Below are positions 1-8,279 of a stretch of DNA of 64,000 nucleotides, in pieces. The number at the start of each line of letters is the position of its first letter. Position 1 is the first letter of the stretch. The notes beneath the pieces were generated by a model. That model saw nothing but the letters and a program-made list of their open reading frames with translations. It ran no database searches and had not been told where the DNA came from. Position numbers and translations under genes: made by a program. Origin of the DNA: Emticicia sp. 21SJ11W-3 (GTDB lineage Bacteria > Bacteroidota > Bacteroidia > Cytophagales > Spirosomataceae); assembly GCF_024138715.1 (NCBI RefSeq), contig NZ_CP092074.1, positions 4,030,001 through 4,094,000 of the forward strand, read 5' to 3'.

Positions 1-483
1 TCGGAAGTAATGCCCCAATATACCGAAGCGTACATTTTTGATGACCAACACCTTTATGAGGCACTGGGTTTAATTTCAAAATTTCAGTTGCAGATATTAG
101 GCGTGGTAGATGAAGACAAAGTATTTACCGGCGCAATTACCGCAACTGAAATATATAACCGCTTCGGCGAATTACTTGGCGTTCAGGAACCCGGAGCGGT
201 GCTGGTGATTGCCATAAAAAACAGAGACTATTCTCTGGCAGAAATCAGCCGGCTGGTGGAGTCAGACAATGCCAAAATCCTGAGCAGTTATTTTAACGGC
301 AGCGAATTCGGCGAAGAAAACGCGTCAAAACTTACCCTGAAAATAAACAGAAAGAATATTTCTTCAATTGTTGCTACACTTGAGCGTTTTGGCTACATGG
401 TTGAAGGAGCCTACGCGCACGAACCCATAGACAGCATTGAACAGGAACGTTACGATATGCTGATGAAATACCTTAGTGTTTAA
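1..483 (+). CDS. CBS-domain protein, 3' part only
   Basis: The reading frame is open from base 1 and has no stop upstream of the first ATG at base 10, so the gene starts outside the window. The visible 160 residues hold the end of a CBS repeat (VVDEDKVFTGAITATE) and then an ACT-like half (AISRLVESDNAKILSSYF). This is the usual layout of the roughly 220-residue CBS proteins of Bacteroidota, so about 60 residues are missing. CBS pairs bind adenine nucleotides, but the target of this family is not known. The stop codon overlaps by 11 bp the stop of the convergent efflux gene. The family call is firm; the function is open. Confidence 0.75.
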   Translation, partial: SEVMPQYTEAYIFDDQHLYEALGLISKFQLQILGVVDEDKVFTGAITATEIYNRFGELLGVQEPGAVLVIAIKNRDYSLAEISRLVESDNAKILSSYFNGSEFGEENASKLTLKINRKNISSIVATLERFGYMVEGAYAHEPIDSIEQERYDMLMKYLSV

Positions 484-1717
484 TTGACTCTGCCTGTTCT
501 ACTTTTGTAGTATGCTTTCTTAGCGTTTTTATAATCAATATCAGACTGATGGTGGTCAGAATTGCCGCGGCAAGAAACGGAACTCCCGGAAAATACACCG
601 GTGCGCCCTTTTCAGTAAACCTGTAGAACAGACCCGTCATTAAAACAGGGCCAATAATAGAAGCCACACTGTTGAGGCTGGTGAGTGAACCCTGCAATTC
701 ACCTTGTTCATTTGGAGGCACCTGGCCTGAAATAATTCCCTGCATGGCAGGCCCGGCCAGCCCCCCGAGTGCAAAAGGCACCATAATAGCATAAACCATC
801 CAACCCTCATTGGCAAAACAATACGCTACCGAACCAAATATTGAAAAGGCAAAACCTACATAGATAGCATTTCTGGTACCCAGTTTAGGAATTACCAGGC
901 GGGTAAGAAAACCTTGTACAAAAGCTATCATTACCCCTATAAATGTAAGAGAAAACCCTACTTCCTGCTCTGTCCAGTTAAATTTTTCTTTAGTAAAATA
1001 AGTCCAGGTTCCCTGGGTTGAAAAATTAGATATATAAACAAGGAATAAAGCGCCTACCAATCCGGTAATCATCGGAAACCGACGAATACTCATTAAAGCG
1101 CCAATAGGGTTAGCCCGTTTCCAGTTAAATTTCCTGCGGTTTTCAATACTGAGCGACTCCGGCAATACAAAATATCCATACAGCCAGTTCAGAATAGTAA
1201 GCCCACCTGCAACCATAAACGGTGCGCGTGTACCCAGATGACTTACAAAACCGCCGATAGACGGCCCTATAATAAACCCTAACCCAAATGCGGCACCAAT
1301 CATTCCAAAATTCTGCGCACGTTTGTCAGGCGTACTGATGTCGGCCATGTAGGCAGCTGCGGTTGTAAAACTTGCTCCCATTACGCCTGCAATGATTCTG
1401 CCTACAAACAACCACCCTATATTTGGGGCAAATACCAGCAACAGGTAGTCAAGCCCAAAGCCAAATAAAGAGGCAAGCAACACAGGCCGACGCCCGTATT
1501 GATCGCTTAAGCCCCCCATTACCGGCGAAAACAGAAACTGCATAACCGAATAAGCCGCAAAAAGCCAGCCGCCGTATCGGGCAGCGCCGCTGATATCCAC
1601 ATGTGCCAGTTCTGAAATCAACCTTGGCAAAACAGGGATAATTACACCAAATCCGATGGAATCAATTAAAACAGTAATGAGCACAAACGAGGTGGCAGCA
1701 CTTCTTTTGACAGACAT
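473..1717 (-). CDS. MFS efflux transporter, TCR/Tet type
   Basis: This is a 414-residue inner-membrane protein with the twelve-helix MFS pattern. Motif A is clear in the loop after helix 2 (GGLSDQYGRRPV, residues 68-79). An Asp lies in helix 1 (LIDSIGFGVIIPVLP), and the helix-5 antiporter motif is seen as AFGLGFIIGPSIGG. These are hallmarks of the TetA-like drug/H+ antiporters. The substrate cannot be read from the sequence, and many chromosomal members do not confer tetracycline resistance. There is no TetR-type regulator beside it. The gene lies downstream of tuf on the same strand but beyond a terminator, and it converges with the CBS gene. Confidence 0.85.
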   Translation of the reverse strand: MSVKRSAATSFVLITVLIDSIGFGVIIPVLPRLISELAHVDISGAARYGGWLFAAYSVMQFLFSPVMGGLSDQYGRRPVLLASLFGFGLDYLLLVFAPNIGWLFVGRIIAGVMGASFTTAAAYMADISTPDKRAQNFGMIGAAFGLGFIIGPSIGGFVSHLGTRAPFMVAGGLTILNWLYGYFVLPESLSIENRRKFNWKRANPIGALMSIRRFPMITGLVGALFLVYISNFSTQGTWTYFTKEKFNWTEQEVGFSLTFIGVMIAFVQGFLTRLVIPKLGTRNAIYVGFAFSIFGSVAYCFANEGWMVYAIMVPFALGGLAGPAMQGIISGQVPPNEQGELQGSLTSLNSVASIIGPVLMTGLFYRFTEKGAPVYFPGVPFLAAAILTTISLILIIKTLRKHTTKVEQAESIKH

Positions 1718-1860
1718 AGTTCAGTTTGGTAAGTTTTGTACAAAATAATTGATTTCCAGGGATAAAACCGCTCTGCCTCCTGAAAATTATATCAATATTA
1801 AGGCAATTTAATATGTTTCTAAACTGCCGGGGTATGGCCAGTACGGCTTAGTGGTTTTAT

Positions 1861-1897
1861 AAAAAACAAAGAGCGCTCCCTTGCGGAAGCGCTCTTC
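1861..1897 (-). terminator. Intrinsic terminator of tuf
   Basis: On the minus strand there is a strong hairpin with arms AAGAGCGCT and AGCGCTCTT at 1869-1877 and 1888-1896. The stem extends through TCC/GGG to a GCAA tetraloop and is followed by a T-rich tract (TTTGTTTTTT). It lies just after the tuf stop codon, so tuf is the last gene of its transcript. Confidence 0.85.
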
Positions 1898-1918
1898 TAT
1901 ATTTCTGCTCAATTAAAA

Positions 1919-3106
1919 TCAAGAAATGATTTCAGTTACCTGACCAGCACCTACTGTACGACCACCTTCACGAATCGCGAAACGAAGACCTTTATCCATG
2001 GCAATGGCATTGATCAATTTCACTTCGATAGTGATGTTATCGCCAGGCATAACCATTTCAACACCTGCAGGTAGAGTAATTTCACCTGTTACGTCAGTTG
2101 TACGGAAATAGAACTGTGGACGGTATTTGTTAAAGAATGGCGTGTGACGACCACCTTCTTCTTTGCTCAATACATAAACCTCAGCTTTGAAGTGAGCATG
2201 TGGTTTAACTGAACCTGGTTTACAGATAACCATACCACGTTTGATATCGGTTTTCTCAATACCGCGAAGCAATAGACCAACGTTATCACCGGCTTCACCA
2301 CGGTCAAGGATTTTACGGAACATCTCTACACCAGTTACAACTGATTTCAAGCCTTCAGCACCCATACCCAGGATTTCAACAGGCTCACCAGAGTTGATTA
2401 CACCAGTTTCAATACGACCAGTTGCAACAGTACCACGACCTGTGATTGAGAACACGTCTTCAACCGGCATCAAGAATGGTTTGTCAGTTGCACGAGCTGG
2501 AAGTGGAATGAATGTATCAACTGCTTCCATCAATTGTTCGATAGTAGCAACCCATTTAGGCTCTCCGTTCAAACCACCAAGAGCTGAACCTTGAATTACT
2601 GGGATATTATCACCATCGTATTTATAGAATGACAACAAGTCACGGATCTCCATTTCAACAAGTTCCAATAACTCAGGATCATCTACCATGTCAACTTTGT
2701 TCATGAACACAACCAATTGAGGTACACCTACCTGACGGGCAAGAAGGATGTGCTCACGGGTTTGTGGCATAGGACCATCAGTTGCAGCTACTACAAGAAT
2801 AGCACCATCCATCTGAGCAGCACCAGTTACCATGTTTTTCACGTAGTCAGCGTGACCAGGACAGTCAACGTGAGCATAGTGACGATTAACTGTTTGATAT
2901 TCTACGTGCGCTGTATTGATAGTGATACCACGCTCTTTTTCTTCCGGGGCGTTGTCGATAGATGAGAAATCTCTTTTATCTGCCAATCCTTTCTCAGAAA
3001 GCACCTTTGTGATGGCAGCTGTCAATGTTGTTTTACCGTGGTCAACGTGACCAATAGTACCAATGTTTACGTGAGGCTTGCTACGGTCAAAATTCTCTTT
3101 TGCCAT
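1919..3106 (-). CDS. tuf: Elongation factor Tu
   Basis: At 395 residues this is a full-length EF-Tu, the GTPase that delivers aminoacyl-tRNA to the ribosome. The P-loop GHVDHGKT is at residues 19-26, followed by the switch I region ([11 protein letters not shown]), DCPGH, the NKVD guanine motif, and domains 2 and 3 ending in [12 protein letters not shown]. The gene follows tRNA-Tyr, tRNA-Gly and tRNA-Thr on the same strand, the order that often precedes tuf in bacteria, and the promoter upstream of tRNA-Tyr probably drives all four. The secE-nusG genes that usually follow are absent; a terminator and then an efflux gene come next. Confidence 0.98.
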   Translation of the reverse strand: MAKENFDRSKPHVNIGTIGHVDHGKTTLTAAITKVLSEKGLADKRDFSSIDNAPEEKERGITINTAHVEYQTVNRHYAHVDCPGHADYVKNMVTGAAQMDGAILVVAATDGPMPQTREHILLARQVGVPQLVVFMNKVDMVDDPELLELVEMEIRDLLSFYKYDGDNIPVIQGSALGGLNGEPKWVATIEQLMEAVDTFIPLPARATDKPFLMPVEDVFSITGRGTVATGRIETGVINSGEPVEILGMGAEGLKSVVTGVEMFRKILDRGEAGDNVGLLLRGIEKTDIKRGMVICKPGSVKPHAHFKAEVYVLSKEEGGRHTPFFNKYRPQFYFRTTDVTGEITLPAGVEMVMPGDNITIEVKLINAIAMDKGLRFAIREGGRTVGAGQVTEIIS

Positions 3107-3389
3107 GATTATTGAAGTCTAAATATTAGATTTATTACAAATTTATTAATTTTCACTTTGATGAGCCTTCTTGCAGAACAGTTTTTGTACTTGCCAAGTT
3201 TCCCGCGTATGGAAGAAAACTCTTATTTTAAATTGTAAACCAGATTTCCGCAACTCATATCCTGATATTACTGATTTACTTTTCTTGAGGAAAGAACTAT
3301 CTTTTGGAATTCGAGCATTCAATATAAGACAGTCTGGAATTTACTCGTGTAAACTTTTCCTAAACAAAAAATGCTCTTTTCAAAGTTAG

Positions 3390-3450
3390 AGCCTTCAAGC
3401 AGGATTGAACAGTAACGACTGCCGCTGCCAACCCCTTCCTTACCAAGAAC
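3390..3450 (-). pseudogene. Degenerate 3' half-copy of tRNA-Thr
   Basis: Bases 3378-3410 are identical to 3457-3489, which cover the T-arm and acceptor end of the intact tRNA-Thr plus its 3' flank. Further on, an anticodon-arm remnant (CCTTCCTTACCAAG on +, 3434-3447) can be recognised. The T-loop position holds CAGT-AACG-ACTG, a four-pair hairpin with an AACG loop. There is no 5' half, so this cannot be a working tRNA. A parallel copy lies downstream of tRNA-Gly. Confidence 0.7.
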
Positions 3451-3468
3451 CACTCATTTCAAAGTTAG

Positions 3469-3540
<72 letters not shown>

Positions 3541-3551
3541 TTTTATTATCG

Positions 3552-3623
3552 AGCGGGAGACGGGTCTCGAATCGGTAACGACCGAACCGCCACCACCTAA
3601 AGATTGAATCGTCTATCGCTTTC
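3552..3623 (-). pseudogene. Degenerate 3' half-copy of tRNA-Gly
   Basis: Bases 3549-3571 are identical to 3622-3644, the acceptor and T-arm end of the intact tRNA-Gly. The T-loop is interrupted by TCGGT-AACG-ACCGA, a five-pair hairpin with the same AACG loop as the tRNA-Thr remnant. Beyond it, fragments of the variable and anticodon arms (CTATCGCT) remain but the cloverleaf cannot close. It lies between tRNA-Gly and tRNA-Thr and must be transcribed with them. Confidence 0.7.
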
Positions 3624-3624
3624 G

Positions 3625-3697
3625 AGCGGGAGACGGGTCTCGAACCCGCCACCTATAGCTTGGAAGGCTATCGCTCTACCAAATGAGCTACTCCCGC
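3625..3697 (-). tRNA. tRNA-Gly (TCC)
   Basis: The 73-nt cloverleaf reads from 3697 to 3625. The acceptor GCGGGAG pairs with CTCCCGC and the discriminator is T. The D-arm is GCTC-ATTTGGTA-GAGC, the anticodon stem ATAGC/GCTAT closes the loop CTTCCAA (anticodon TCC), and the T-arm is GCGGG-TTCGAGA-CCCGT. It is the second tRNA of the tuf transcript. Confidence 0.95.
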
Positions 3698-3741
3698 TTA
3701 ATTTCAATAATTCGTGATTCGGAATTCACGATTAATTATGG

Positions 3742-3824
3742 TGGGGGCGGATGGATTCGAACCACCGTAAGCGTAAGCTAGCAGATTTACAGTCTGCCCC
3801 ATTTGGCCACTCTGGTACACCCCC
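3742..3824 (-). tRNA. tRNA-Tyr (GTA)
   Basis: This is an 83-nt class II tRNA with a long variable arm, reading from 3824 to 3742. The acceptor GGGGGTG pairs with CGCCCCC and the discriminator is A. The anticodon stem CAGA/TCTG closes a loop with anticodon GTA. The variable arm is CTAGCTTACGCTTAC and the T-arm GGTGG-TTCGAAT-CCATC. It is the first gene of the tRNA-tuf transcript. Confidence 0.95.
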
Positions 3825-3882
3825 TTAATTTTTATTGCCATCCGGAACCCTTAACAAAGAACATTCTGTCCGAATGGGAGTG

Positions 3883-3913
3883 CAAAATTATATTCTTTTT
3901 TTTAATTGTCAAA
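3883..3913 (-). promoter_or_regulatory. Consensus promoter of the tRNA-tuf operon
   Basis: On the minus strand the sequence has TTTG at 3913-3910, exactly 19 bp, then TAATTTTG at 3890-3883. This is a perfect match to the Bacteroidota primary-sigma consensus TTTG-N19-TAnnTTTG. Transcription should start near 3876, about 50 nt before tRNA-Tyr, which fits a highly expressed stable-RNA/tuf transcript. Confidence 0.85.
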
Positions 3914-3975
3914 TATTCACCCCCAAAAAAAATCAATTCTTTTTTATTTTTTTTTCGACCTATGACTTAAAACCA

Positions 3976-4014
3976 AAAAAAGGGCGAAAACTCACACGTT
4001 TTCACCCTTTTTTT
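3976..4014 (-). terminator. Terminator of the ECF sigma operon
   Basis: On the minus strand, a hairpin with arms GGGTGAAAAC and GTTTTCGCCC lies 11 nt after the stop of the beta-barrel gene and is followed by seven T residues. The plus strand also ends in a T run, so it may act in both directions. Confidence 0.75.
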
Positions 4015-4024
4015 ATTGAAAAAA

Positions 4025-5068
4025 TTACAGTCTGATACCGATTGTCCAGGCCTGCAGGCCTGCCGCATTTTCCTGGCTGCTCTTAAACAACTCACCCATA
4101 TCGTATCGGCCAAAGAAGGTAATGCCCCTGCGCTTGCCAATCTCTGCCACCAGACCATACCTAAAATCGTTCAGGCCATAGTTATCTTTATTAATTTCTT
4201 TCTTGCTGCTGTCGCTGTACTTCAACTTACGGTAACTACCTACTCTATACCCTACATAGCCACCCAAACCTATTTTAAATTTAGCCTCTTCAAACCCGAA
4301 ATTGAACATAATGGGCAAATTAAGGCTGGTTACCACCAATTTACTTTTATTGAGGTCTTTGGCCGATTTGAAAAATTCTATCTTCCCGGTACTATTATCA
4401 ATGTAGTTGTTACCTTCAAACATAAAATTGTTCCAGGCAATCTCGGGGCCATAGCTGATGGCAAAATCTACCTGCTTGCCATTAATAAGCGTGGCATTTC
4501 TCTGGAAGGATAATGCTACAAAGCGCGACCCCCAGGTTTGCAAATCAGGCACCGTTGAAGGCCCATTAGCCCAGTTATTCAAGCCCAGATATATTCCAAA
4601 GTCTGACTTAGAAAAAAACCTGCTATTGCTGCTTTTCTTTTCAGGCTTTGAAGACCAGGTTCTGGTCTCGCTACTTTTTTCTTCTTCATTATCTCTAGTA
4701 TCAGACCTGCTCCAGTGGTCATTGTCTTCTTTGTCTTTTCTGCTCAAGTCGCCGGCATCGCTGGTTATAATTTTCAAGCTTCTGCCGTCTGCTGCCGCAA
4801 TTACCAAAGTATCTTGTTTAGCGTTGTTCTGTTCAAGCAAAGCTATTGTTCTTCTTCTTTCCGCTGAATCTACCCCCAGGGTTTTCAATACATTTTCCAG
4901 ATTAAGGTTGCGTGGTAATTCAAAATCTTTATTGCCCGATGTATAAACCGTTACCCGTTTCTTTACACCCTTATCTGTAAACTCTACTATGGTGGTGTCT
5001 TGCTTAACAGCTGCCTTTACCGAAATGCATCCTAATAGTATTAAGAGGATTAGTCCAATTCTTTTCAT
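4025..5068 (-). CDS. Outer-membrane beta-barrel protein, ECF-linked
   Basis: The 347-residue protein starts with a signal peptide (MKRIGLILLILLGCISVKA). Residues 20-115 contain no motif I know, and a charged, Ser-rich linker follows at about 120-160 (RKDKEDNDHWSRSD). The C-terminal half has the alternating pattern of a porT/OMP_b-brl-type barrel (FGIYLGLNNWANG, FKIGLGGYVGYRVG) and ends in an amphipathic strand with aromatic/leucine residues (AWTIGIRL). It is the last gene of a three-gene operon with an ECF sigma factor and a one-TM protein, so it may be an envelope sensor or a target of that system. The function is inferred only from context. Confidence 0.65.
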   Translation of the reverse strand: MKRIGLILLILLGCISVKAAVKQDTTIVEFTDKGVKKRVTVYTSGNKDFELPRNLNLENVLKTLGVDSAERRRTIALLEQNNAKQDTLVIAAADGRSLKIITSDAGDLSRKDKEDNDHWSRSDTRDNEEEKSSETRTWSSKPEKKSSNSRFFSKSDFGIYLGLNNWANGPSTVPDLQTWGSRFVALSFQRNATLINGKQVDFAISYGPEIAWNNFMFEGNNYIDNSTGKIEFFKSAKDLNKSKLVVTSLNLPIMFNFGFEEAKFKIGLGGYVGYRVGSYRKLKYSDSSKKEINKDNYGLNDFRYGLVAEIGKRRGITFFGRYDMGELFKSSQENAAGLQAWTIGIRL

Positions 5069-5115
5069 TATTTTGTTGCTAATTAAATTTTTCTGCTCAA
5101 ACGGGTTTTTATTAA

Positions 5116-6009
5116 TTATCTGAAATCTTCTTCTCTTTTCTGCATTCTTACTATACGGCGTTGCACAAAATCTCTTACATCTTCCCGCTCTTCTTTAAAC
5201 AAACCTTCGTCTACACGAGCTACCGCATCTTTTACACCTATTCTTTTTAAGTCTACTTTTTCACCGTATTTAAAGTTTTTGTATTCGCCATACAATTTGG
5301 CAAGGAAAGATTTATCTTTCTCGGCCTTTTCTTCTGCCTGTGCATTGTTGCTTTCGTTCAGTGCGGCAAGCGAGTTGTCTTCAATAGGTGTAACAATGAG
5401 TGTTACAGATTCGCCCAGATGATACTTTGAAGCAGCCGATGCAGGTTTCTCTTTAAGAGCAATCGTATTTTTACCGGCAAGTGTTTCTAAAGGCAATGGT
5501 TTCAATTCGTCTTTAGCATTACTAGCCAGTGCATTCGCTGCCTGCGGTGTATCTATAATCACTTTGTCTTCTGGGGCTGGCAGTTTTACCGTTTCTTTAT
5601 TAGTTATGGCGGCTTTGTTCTGAGCAACGGTAATTTTGCCGGCCGTTGCCTGGCTGCCAAGCTCAGGGGTGTTGTTTTCAGCACGGGCAATTAATGCCTT
5701 GTTCTCTTTCCCTTCCGGCGCCAAAGGCTGCTTAACAGCCTCAACTTTTTTAGAACTGGTATTATTGGCCGCCAGGTTGTTACCCCCGGTATTGTTTTGT
5801 GATAGAACACCTATGGTAAGTACTGCCACCACACCAGCTGCTGCGGCATAGTATGCCCAGTTGCGGTTGATAGCAAAAACTCCACCGCGACGTTTGGTTT
5901 GTTTTTCCTGCAAACGCGCCTGAAATTTCTCAAATGCTTTCTGAGAGGGTTCCTGGCGATGCTCGGCCAGTTTTCTGGCAAAAAGTTCGTCAATTGGATG
6001 TTTCTTCAT
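5116..6009 (-). CDS. One-TM protein of the ECF operon, possible anti-sigma factor
   Basis: I chose the ATG at 6009 (MKKHPIDELFARKLAEH) because this N terminus is typical of proteins encoded beside Bacteroidota ECF factors; an in-frame ATG at 6030 would add seven residues. The 297-residue protein has a cytosolic helical start, one TM helix at about residues 48-70 (AYYAAAAGVVAVLTIGVLS), a long Asn/Ala/Lys-rich periplasmic region, and a basic tail (VQRRIVRMQKREED). No zinc anti-sigma motif or FecR domain is visible, so an anti-sigma role rests only on topology and position. The gap to the sigma gene is about 60 bp. Confidence 0.5.
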   Translation of the reverse strand: MKKHPIDELFARKLAEHRQEPSQKAFEKFQARLQEKQTKRRGGVFAINRNWAYYAAAAGVVAVLTIGVLSQNNTGGNNLAANNTSSKKVEAVKQPLAPEGKENKALIARAENNTPELGSQATAGKITVAQNKAAITNKETVKLPAPEDKVIIDTPQAANALASNAKDELKPLPLETLAGKNTIALKEKPASAASKYHLGESVTLIVTPIEDNSLAALNESNNAQAEEKAEKDKSFLAKLYGEYKNFKYGEKVDLKRIGVKDAVARVDEGLFKEEREDVRDFVQRRIVRMQKREEDFR

Positions 6010-6071
6010 TTTTATAACTGATATTTTCATATCCCCGGCCGATTCGTCGGCACGCCCTTAAAGGGGAAATA

Positions 6072-6626
6072 TTAAACAACACTTTTTTCTACTTTCAATA
6101 ATTTACTCTGCAAAATGGCTCTCGCCCTGCTTAGCTGAGACTTGGAGGTACCTTCTGAAATACCCAGCAGCTCGCCAATTTCCTGATGATTATAGCCCTC
6201 AATGGCATACAGGTTAAAAACCATTTTGTAGCCATCGGGTAATTGGTCAATCAGCCGCATTAAATCTTCAGCCTCCAGGTTTGTGCTAAACGCCGACGCG
6301 CTGGGTTCTTCTATGGCATACTCAAGGTCAACCGAAATCATTTTTTTGCTACGCACATACATCAGCGCCTCGTTAATCATGATTCTTCTCACCCAGCCTT
6401 CAAAACTTCCCTGAAACGTAAATTGGTCTATCTTATCAAAAATCTTCATAAACCCTTCAATCATTACGTCTTCAGCCTCCATTTTATCTCCCACATACCG
6501 ATTACAAACTGCCAGCATCTTAGAAGCAAATTTCTCGTATAGCCGAGTCTGTGCTTTCGGATCCTGCCGCTGTACCGCCTTTGCGAGGTCGTATTCGTTA
6601 GTGAATAAAGATAAAATTCTGGTCAT
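6072..6626 (-). CDS. ECF-type RNA polymerase sigma factor
   Basis: The 184-residue protein has sigma region 2 at about residues 25-95, with the DxxQ-like core AEDVMIEGFMKIFDKI and the region 2.4 helix GWVRRIMINEAL. Region 4 is at about 125-180, with the helix-turn-helix YNHQEIGELLGISEGTSKSQLSRAR. Regions 1 and 3 are missing, as expected for group 4 (SigW/RpoE type) factors that direct RNA polymerase to envelope-stress genes. It is the first gene of the operon with the one-TM protein and the barrel protein, and presumably controls its own transcription. The signal is unknown. Confidence 0.92.
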   Translation of the reverse strand: MTRILSLFTNEYDLAKAVQRQDPKAQTRLYEKFASKMLAVCNRYVGDKMEAEDVMIEGFMKIFDKIDQFTFQGSFEGWVRRIMINEALMYVRSKKMISVDLEYAIEEPSASAFSTNLEAEDLMRLIDQLPDGYKMVFNLYAIEGYNHQEIGELLGISEGTSKSQLSRARAILQSKLLKVEKSVV

Positions 6627-6845
6627 AAAATCATACGTTCATAAGCAAGATGCAAAAAACTATTGAAAGGGTTGCGTGCAGAACAAAAAAATATTGCAAA
6701 GCCTAAAATATTTTTTTTTGCTGTGTATTTGCAAAACAACAGACTTGGCAAAAGCATTCCAAACTGATTTATGGACGAATGAACCGCCTGCTGATTAGTA
6801 ATGAATGCAGCCGGTTTGATTAAATAAAGTTTTTTTTCAGATTTC

Positions 6846-6877
6846 TTTGGGAGTTTAGTTCAATGCTTGTACTTTTG
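6846..6877 (+). promoter_or_regulatory. Promoter of tRNA-Cys
   Basis: TTTG at 6846-6849 and TACTTTTG at 6870-6877 are separated by 20 bp, one longer than the usual 19. The predicted start lies a few bases before the tRNA at 6889, as expected for a stable RNA with almost no leader. Confidence 0.7.
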
Positions 6878-6888
6878 CACTCCCAAAA

Positions 6889-6959
6889 GGTCCTGTGGCC
6901 GAGTGGCTAGGCAGAGCTCTGCAAAAGCTTCTACAGCGGTTCGAATCCGCTCGGGACCT
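6889..6959 (+). tRNA. tRNA-Cys (GCA)
   Basis: The 71-nt cloverleaf has the acceptor GGTCCTG paired with CGGGACC, discriminator T, a D-arm with GGCCGAGTGGCTAGGC, and an anticodon arm with loop CTGCAAA (anticodon GCA). The T-arm is AGCGG-TTCGAAT-CCGCT. It is a single-gene transcript between a consensus promoter and a terminator. CCA is not encoded. Confidence 0.93.
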
Positions 6960-6970
6960 CAAAAATTCAA

Positions 6971-6998
6971 AAAAGCACCTCAAAAGGGTGCTTTTTTT
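6971..6998 (+). terminator. Terminator of tRNA-Cys
   Basis: The hairpin AAAAGCACC-tcaaaa-GGGTGCTTTT is followed by a run of T residues, 12 bp after the tRNA. Confidence 0.85.
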
Positions 6999-7005
6999 GT
7001 GGCAT

Positions 7006-7039
7006 AAAAAAAAGTGTTGCCAAAATCAGGCAACACTTT
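7006..7039 (-). terminator. Terminator of the 7.1-kb lipoprotein gene
   Basis: On the minus strand, the perfect 11-bp stem AAAGTGTTGCC/GGCAACACTTT is followed by eight T residues and lies 21 bp after the lipoprotein stop. It sits back to back with the tRNA-Cys terminator. Confidence 0.88.
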
Positions 7040-7060
7040 CCGACATATTTAAACGTATTA

Positions 7061-8008
7061 CTAACCTTTTTTTCTCTTCGCTGGTTTTGTTCTCTCTTTC
7101 TCCTCTGTCACTCCGTTAACGGTTACTGTATATTTCAGGTCGCAGGTGCCGTCTCCGTAATCAACGGTTTTAGTATCACCCGAGAACGGCTTAATTTCGA
7201 TGGTTCCACTAACCGGGAATCCCTTGGCATTATTGCACGAATGTTTCACAACCAGTGCTTTGGTTATGGTAGACGTAAACTGGGTACCATCGCTGGCTTT
7301 GGCTGTGGTTGAACCCGTTGTCTGAAACTCGTCATCTTCTTTGCTGGCGGTTCCTTTGTTATCAACCACACGTTTTTTAGTGCTTGTATAAGTAATTACC
7401 TTGCTTGTATTGGTATTGGTGATAGACACATTGGCCATTTTCTCGTCGGCAGTGGCTTTTCCACTGGCCAATGTAGTAGTTATGGTATGTGTGCCATTCA
7501 ATACCAGTGTATCACGTTTCAGGTTTTCATAAGTTACGGTTCTGGTTAGGGTACCCGTAAAGCCGGAGTCTGGTTTTACCGGCATGGTAATTGTTAACTT
7601 ACCTCCTACCTCTTTATCTTTGCATACGCCACCGGCCACAGCTGTGTAGTCAAACACAATGGTAATTTTATTGTCGGCCACGGTTTTGGTTACTTCAGCG
7701 CAATTATCAAATTTGCCTTTCCAGGGTTTATCCCAGCCCATGCCCAATATCGGGAAATGCCCTCCACCCGGCTTAGGGCCGTCGGGGCCTCCGGCTTCAC
7801 GCAAATTACGCCCGCCAAATGGTAGAAAAGTGATGTCGTCAATCAGGTCATAAGCATCTTCCGACTCGTCCTGAATTGTCTGATTATCGGCTATCACCGC
7901 CGACTGGGCATCCGGTGTAAGTGAATTGGTGTCAGACTCTTTGGTACAACTAACTACCATGCCCATTGCCAAAGCAATTGCGCCCAATTTTAAAGAGTAA
8001 TTTTTCAT
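7061..8008 (-). CDS. Secreted lipoprotein of unknown function
   Basis: The 315-residue protein has an SPII signal with lipobox VVSC (Cys 21), so it should be lipid-anchored. After the Cys comes an acidic stretch (QDESEDAYDLIDD), then a Gly/Pro-rich segment (GGPDGPKPGGGHFPILGMG), then a beta-rich, Thr-rich region (TGTLTRTVTYENL, GTHTITTTLASG) with four scattered Cys that could pair. The last residues are very basic (TKPAKRKKG). I recognise no family. It stands alone between tRNA-Cys and a divergent MFS gene. Confidence 0.7.
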   Translation of the reverse strand: MKNYSLKLGAIALAMGMVVSCTKESDTNSLTPDAQSAVIADNQTIQDESEDAYDLIDDITFLPFGGRNLREAGGPDGPKPGGGHFPILGMGWDKPWKGKFDNCAEVTKTVADNKITIVFDYTAVAGGVCKDKEVGGKLTITMPVKPDSGFTGTLTRTVTYENLKRDTLVLNGTHTITTTLASGKATADEKMANVSITNTNTSKVITYTSTKKRVVDNKGTASKEDDEFQTTGSTTAKASDGTQFTSTITKALVVKHSCNNAKGFPVSGTIEIKPFSGDTKTVDYGDGTCDLKYTVTVNGVTEEKERTKPAKRKKG

Positions 8009-8242
8009 CGGTTTTTTGTGAAAATTAAATAGTGAACAAATGCAGATAAGTGTACACTTTTTACCATAAACAGTGATTCAGCCAGGTTAAAGATTTCGTC
8101 TCTGAAGCAATGACGAACACCCCGATTAAAATGGTTGCACGAGCCATATTAAAATTCGTGAGTGCCTGACCATCAACCATTTCGGGACTGATTGCAAAAA
8201 ATTGCACTTTATTACTGAATGATATTTAGAAACAAAGTTTAG

Positions 8243-8275
8243 TTTGCAAATGCCCGAAACGATACTTTACTTTTG
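8243..8275 (+). promoter_or_regulatory. Promoter of the MFS gene, abutting its start codon
   Basis: TTTG at 8243-8246 and TACTTTTG at 8268-8275 are separated by 21 bp. Only four bases (TAGA) separate the -7 element from the ATG at 8280, so transcription should start at or next to the start codon and give a leaderless or nearly leaderless mRNA. Confidence 0.6.
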
Positions 8276-8279
8276 TAGA

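Noticed and set aside
2241-2594. 117-residue ORF inside tuf on the plus strand
   Set aside because: Antisense shadow of a highly conserved gene with no initiation context.
3161-3190. Third tRNA-Thr 3' fragment (GCCTTCTTGCAGAAC)
   Set aside because: Only short, gapped similarity; not better than chance.
4458-4946. 162-residue ORF on the plus strand opposite the barrel gene
   Set aside because: Antisense frame rich in Ser and Leu that mirrors the charged linker of the real gene.
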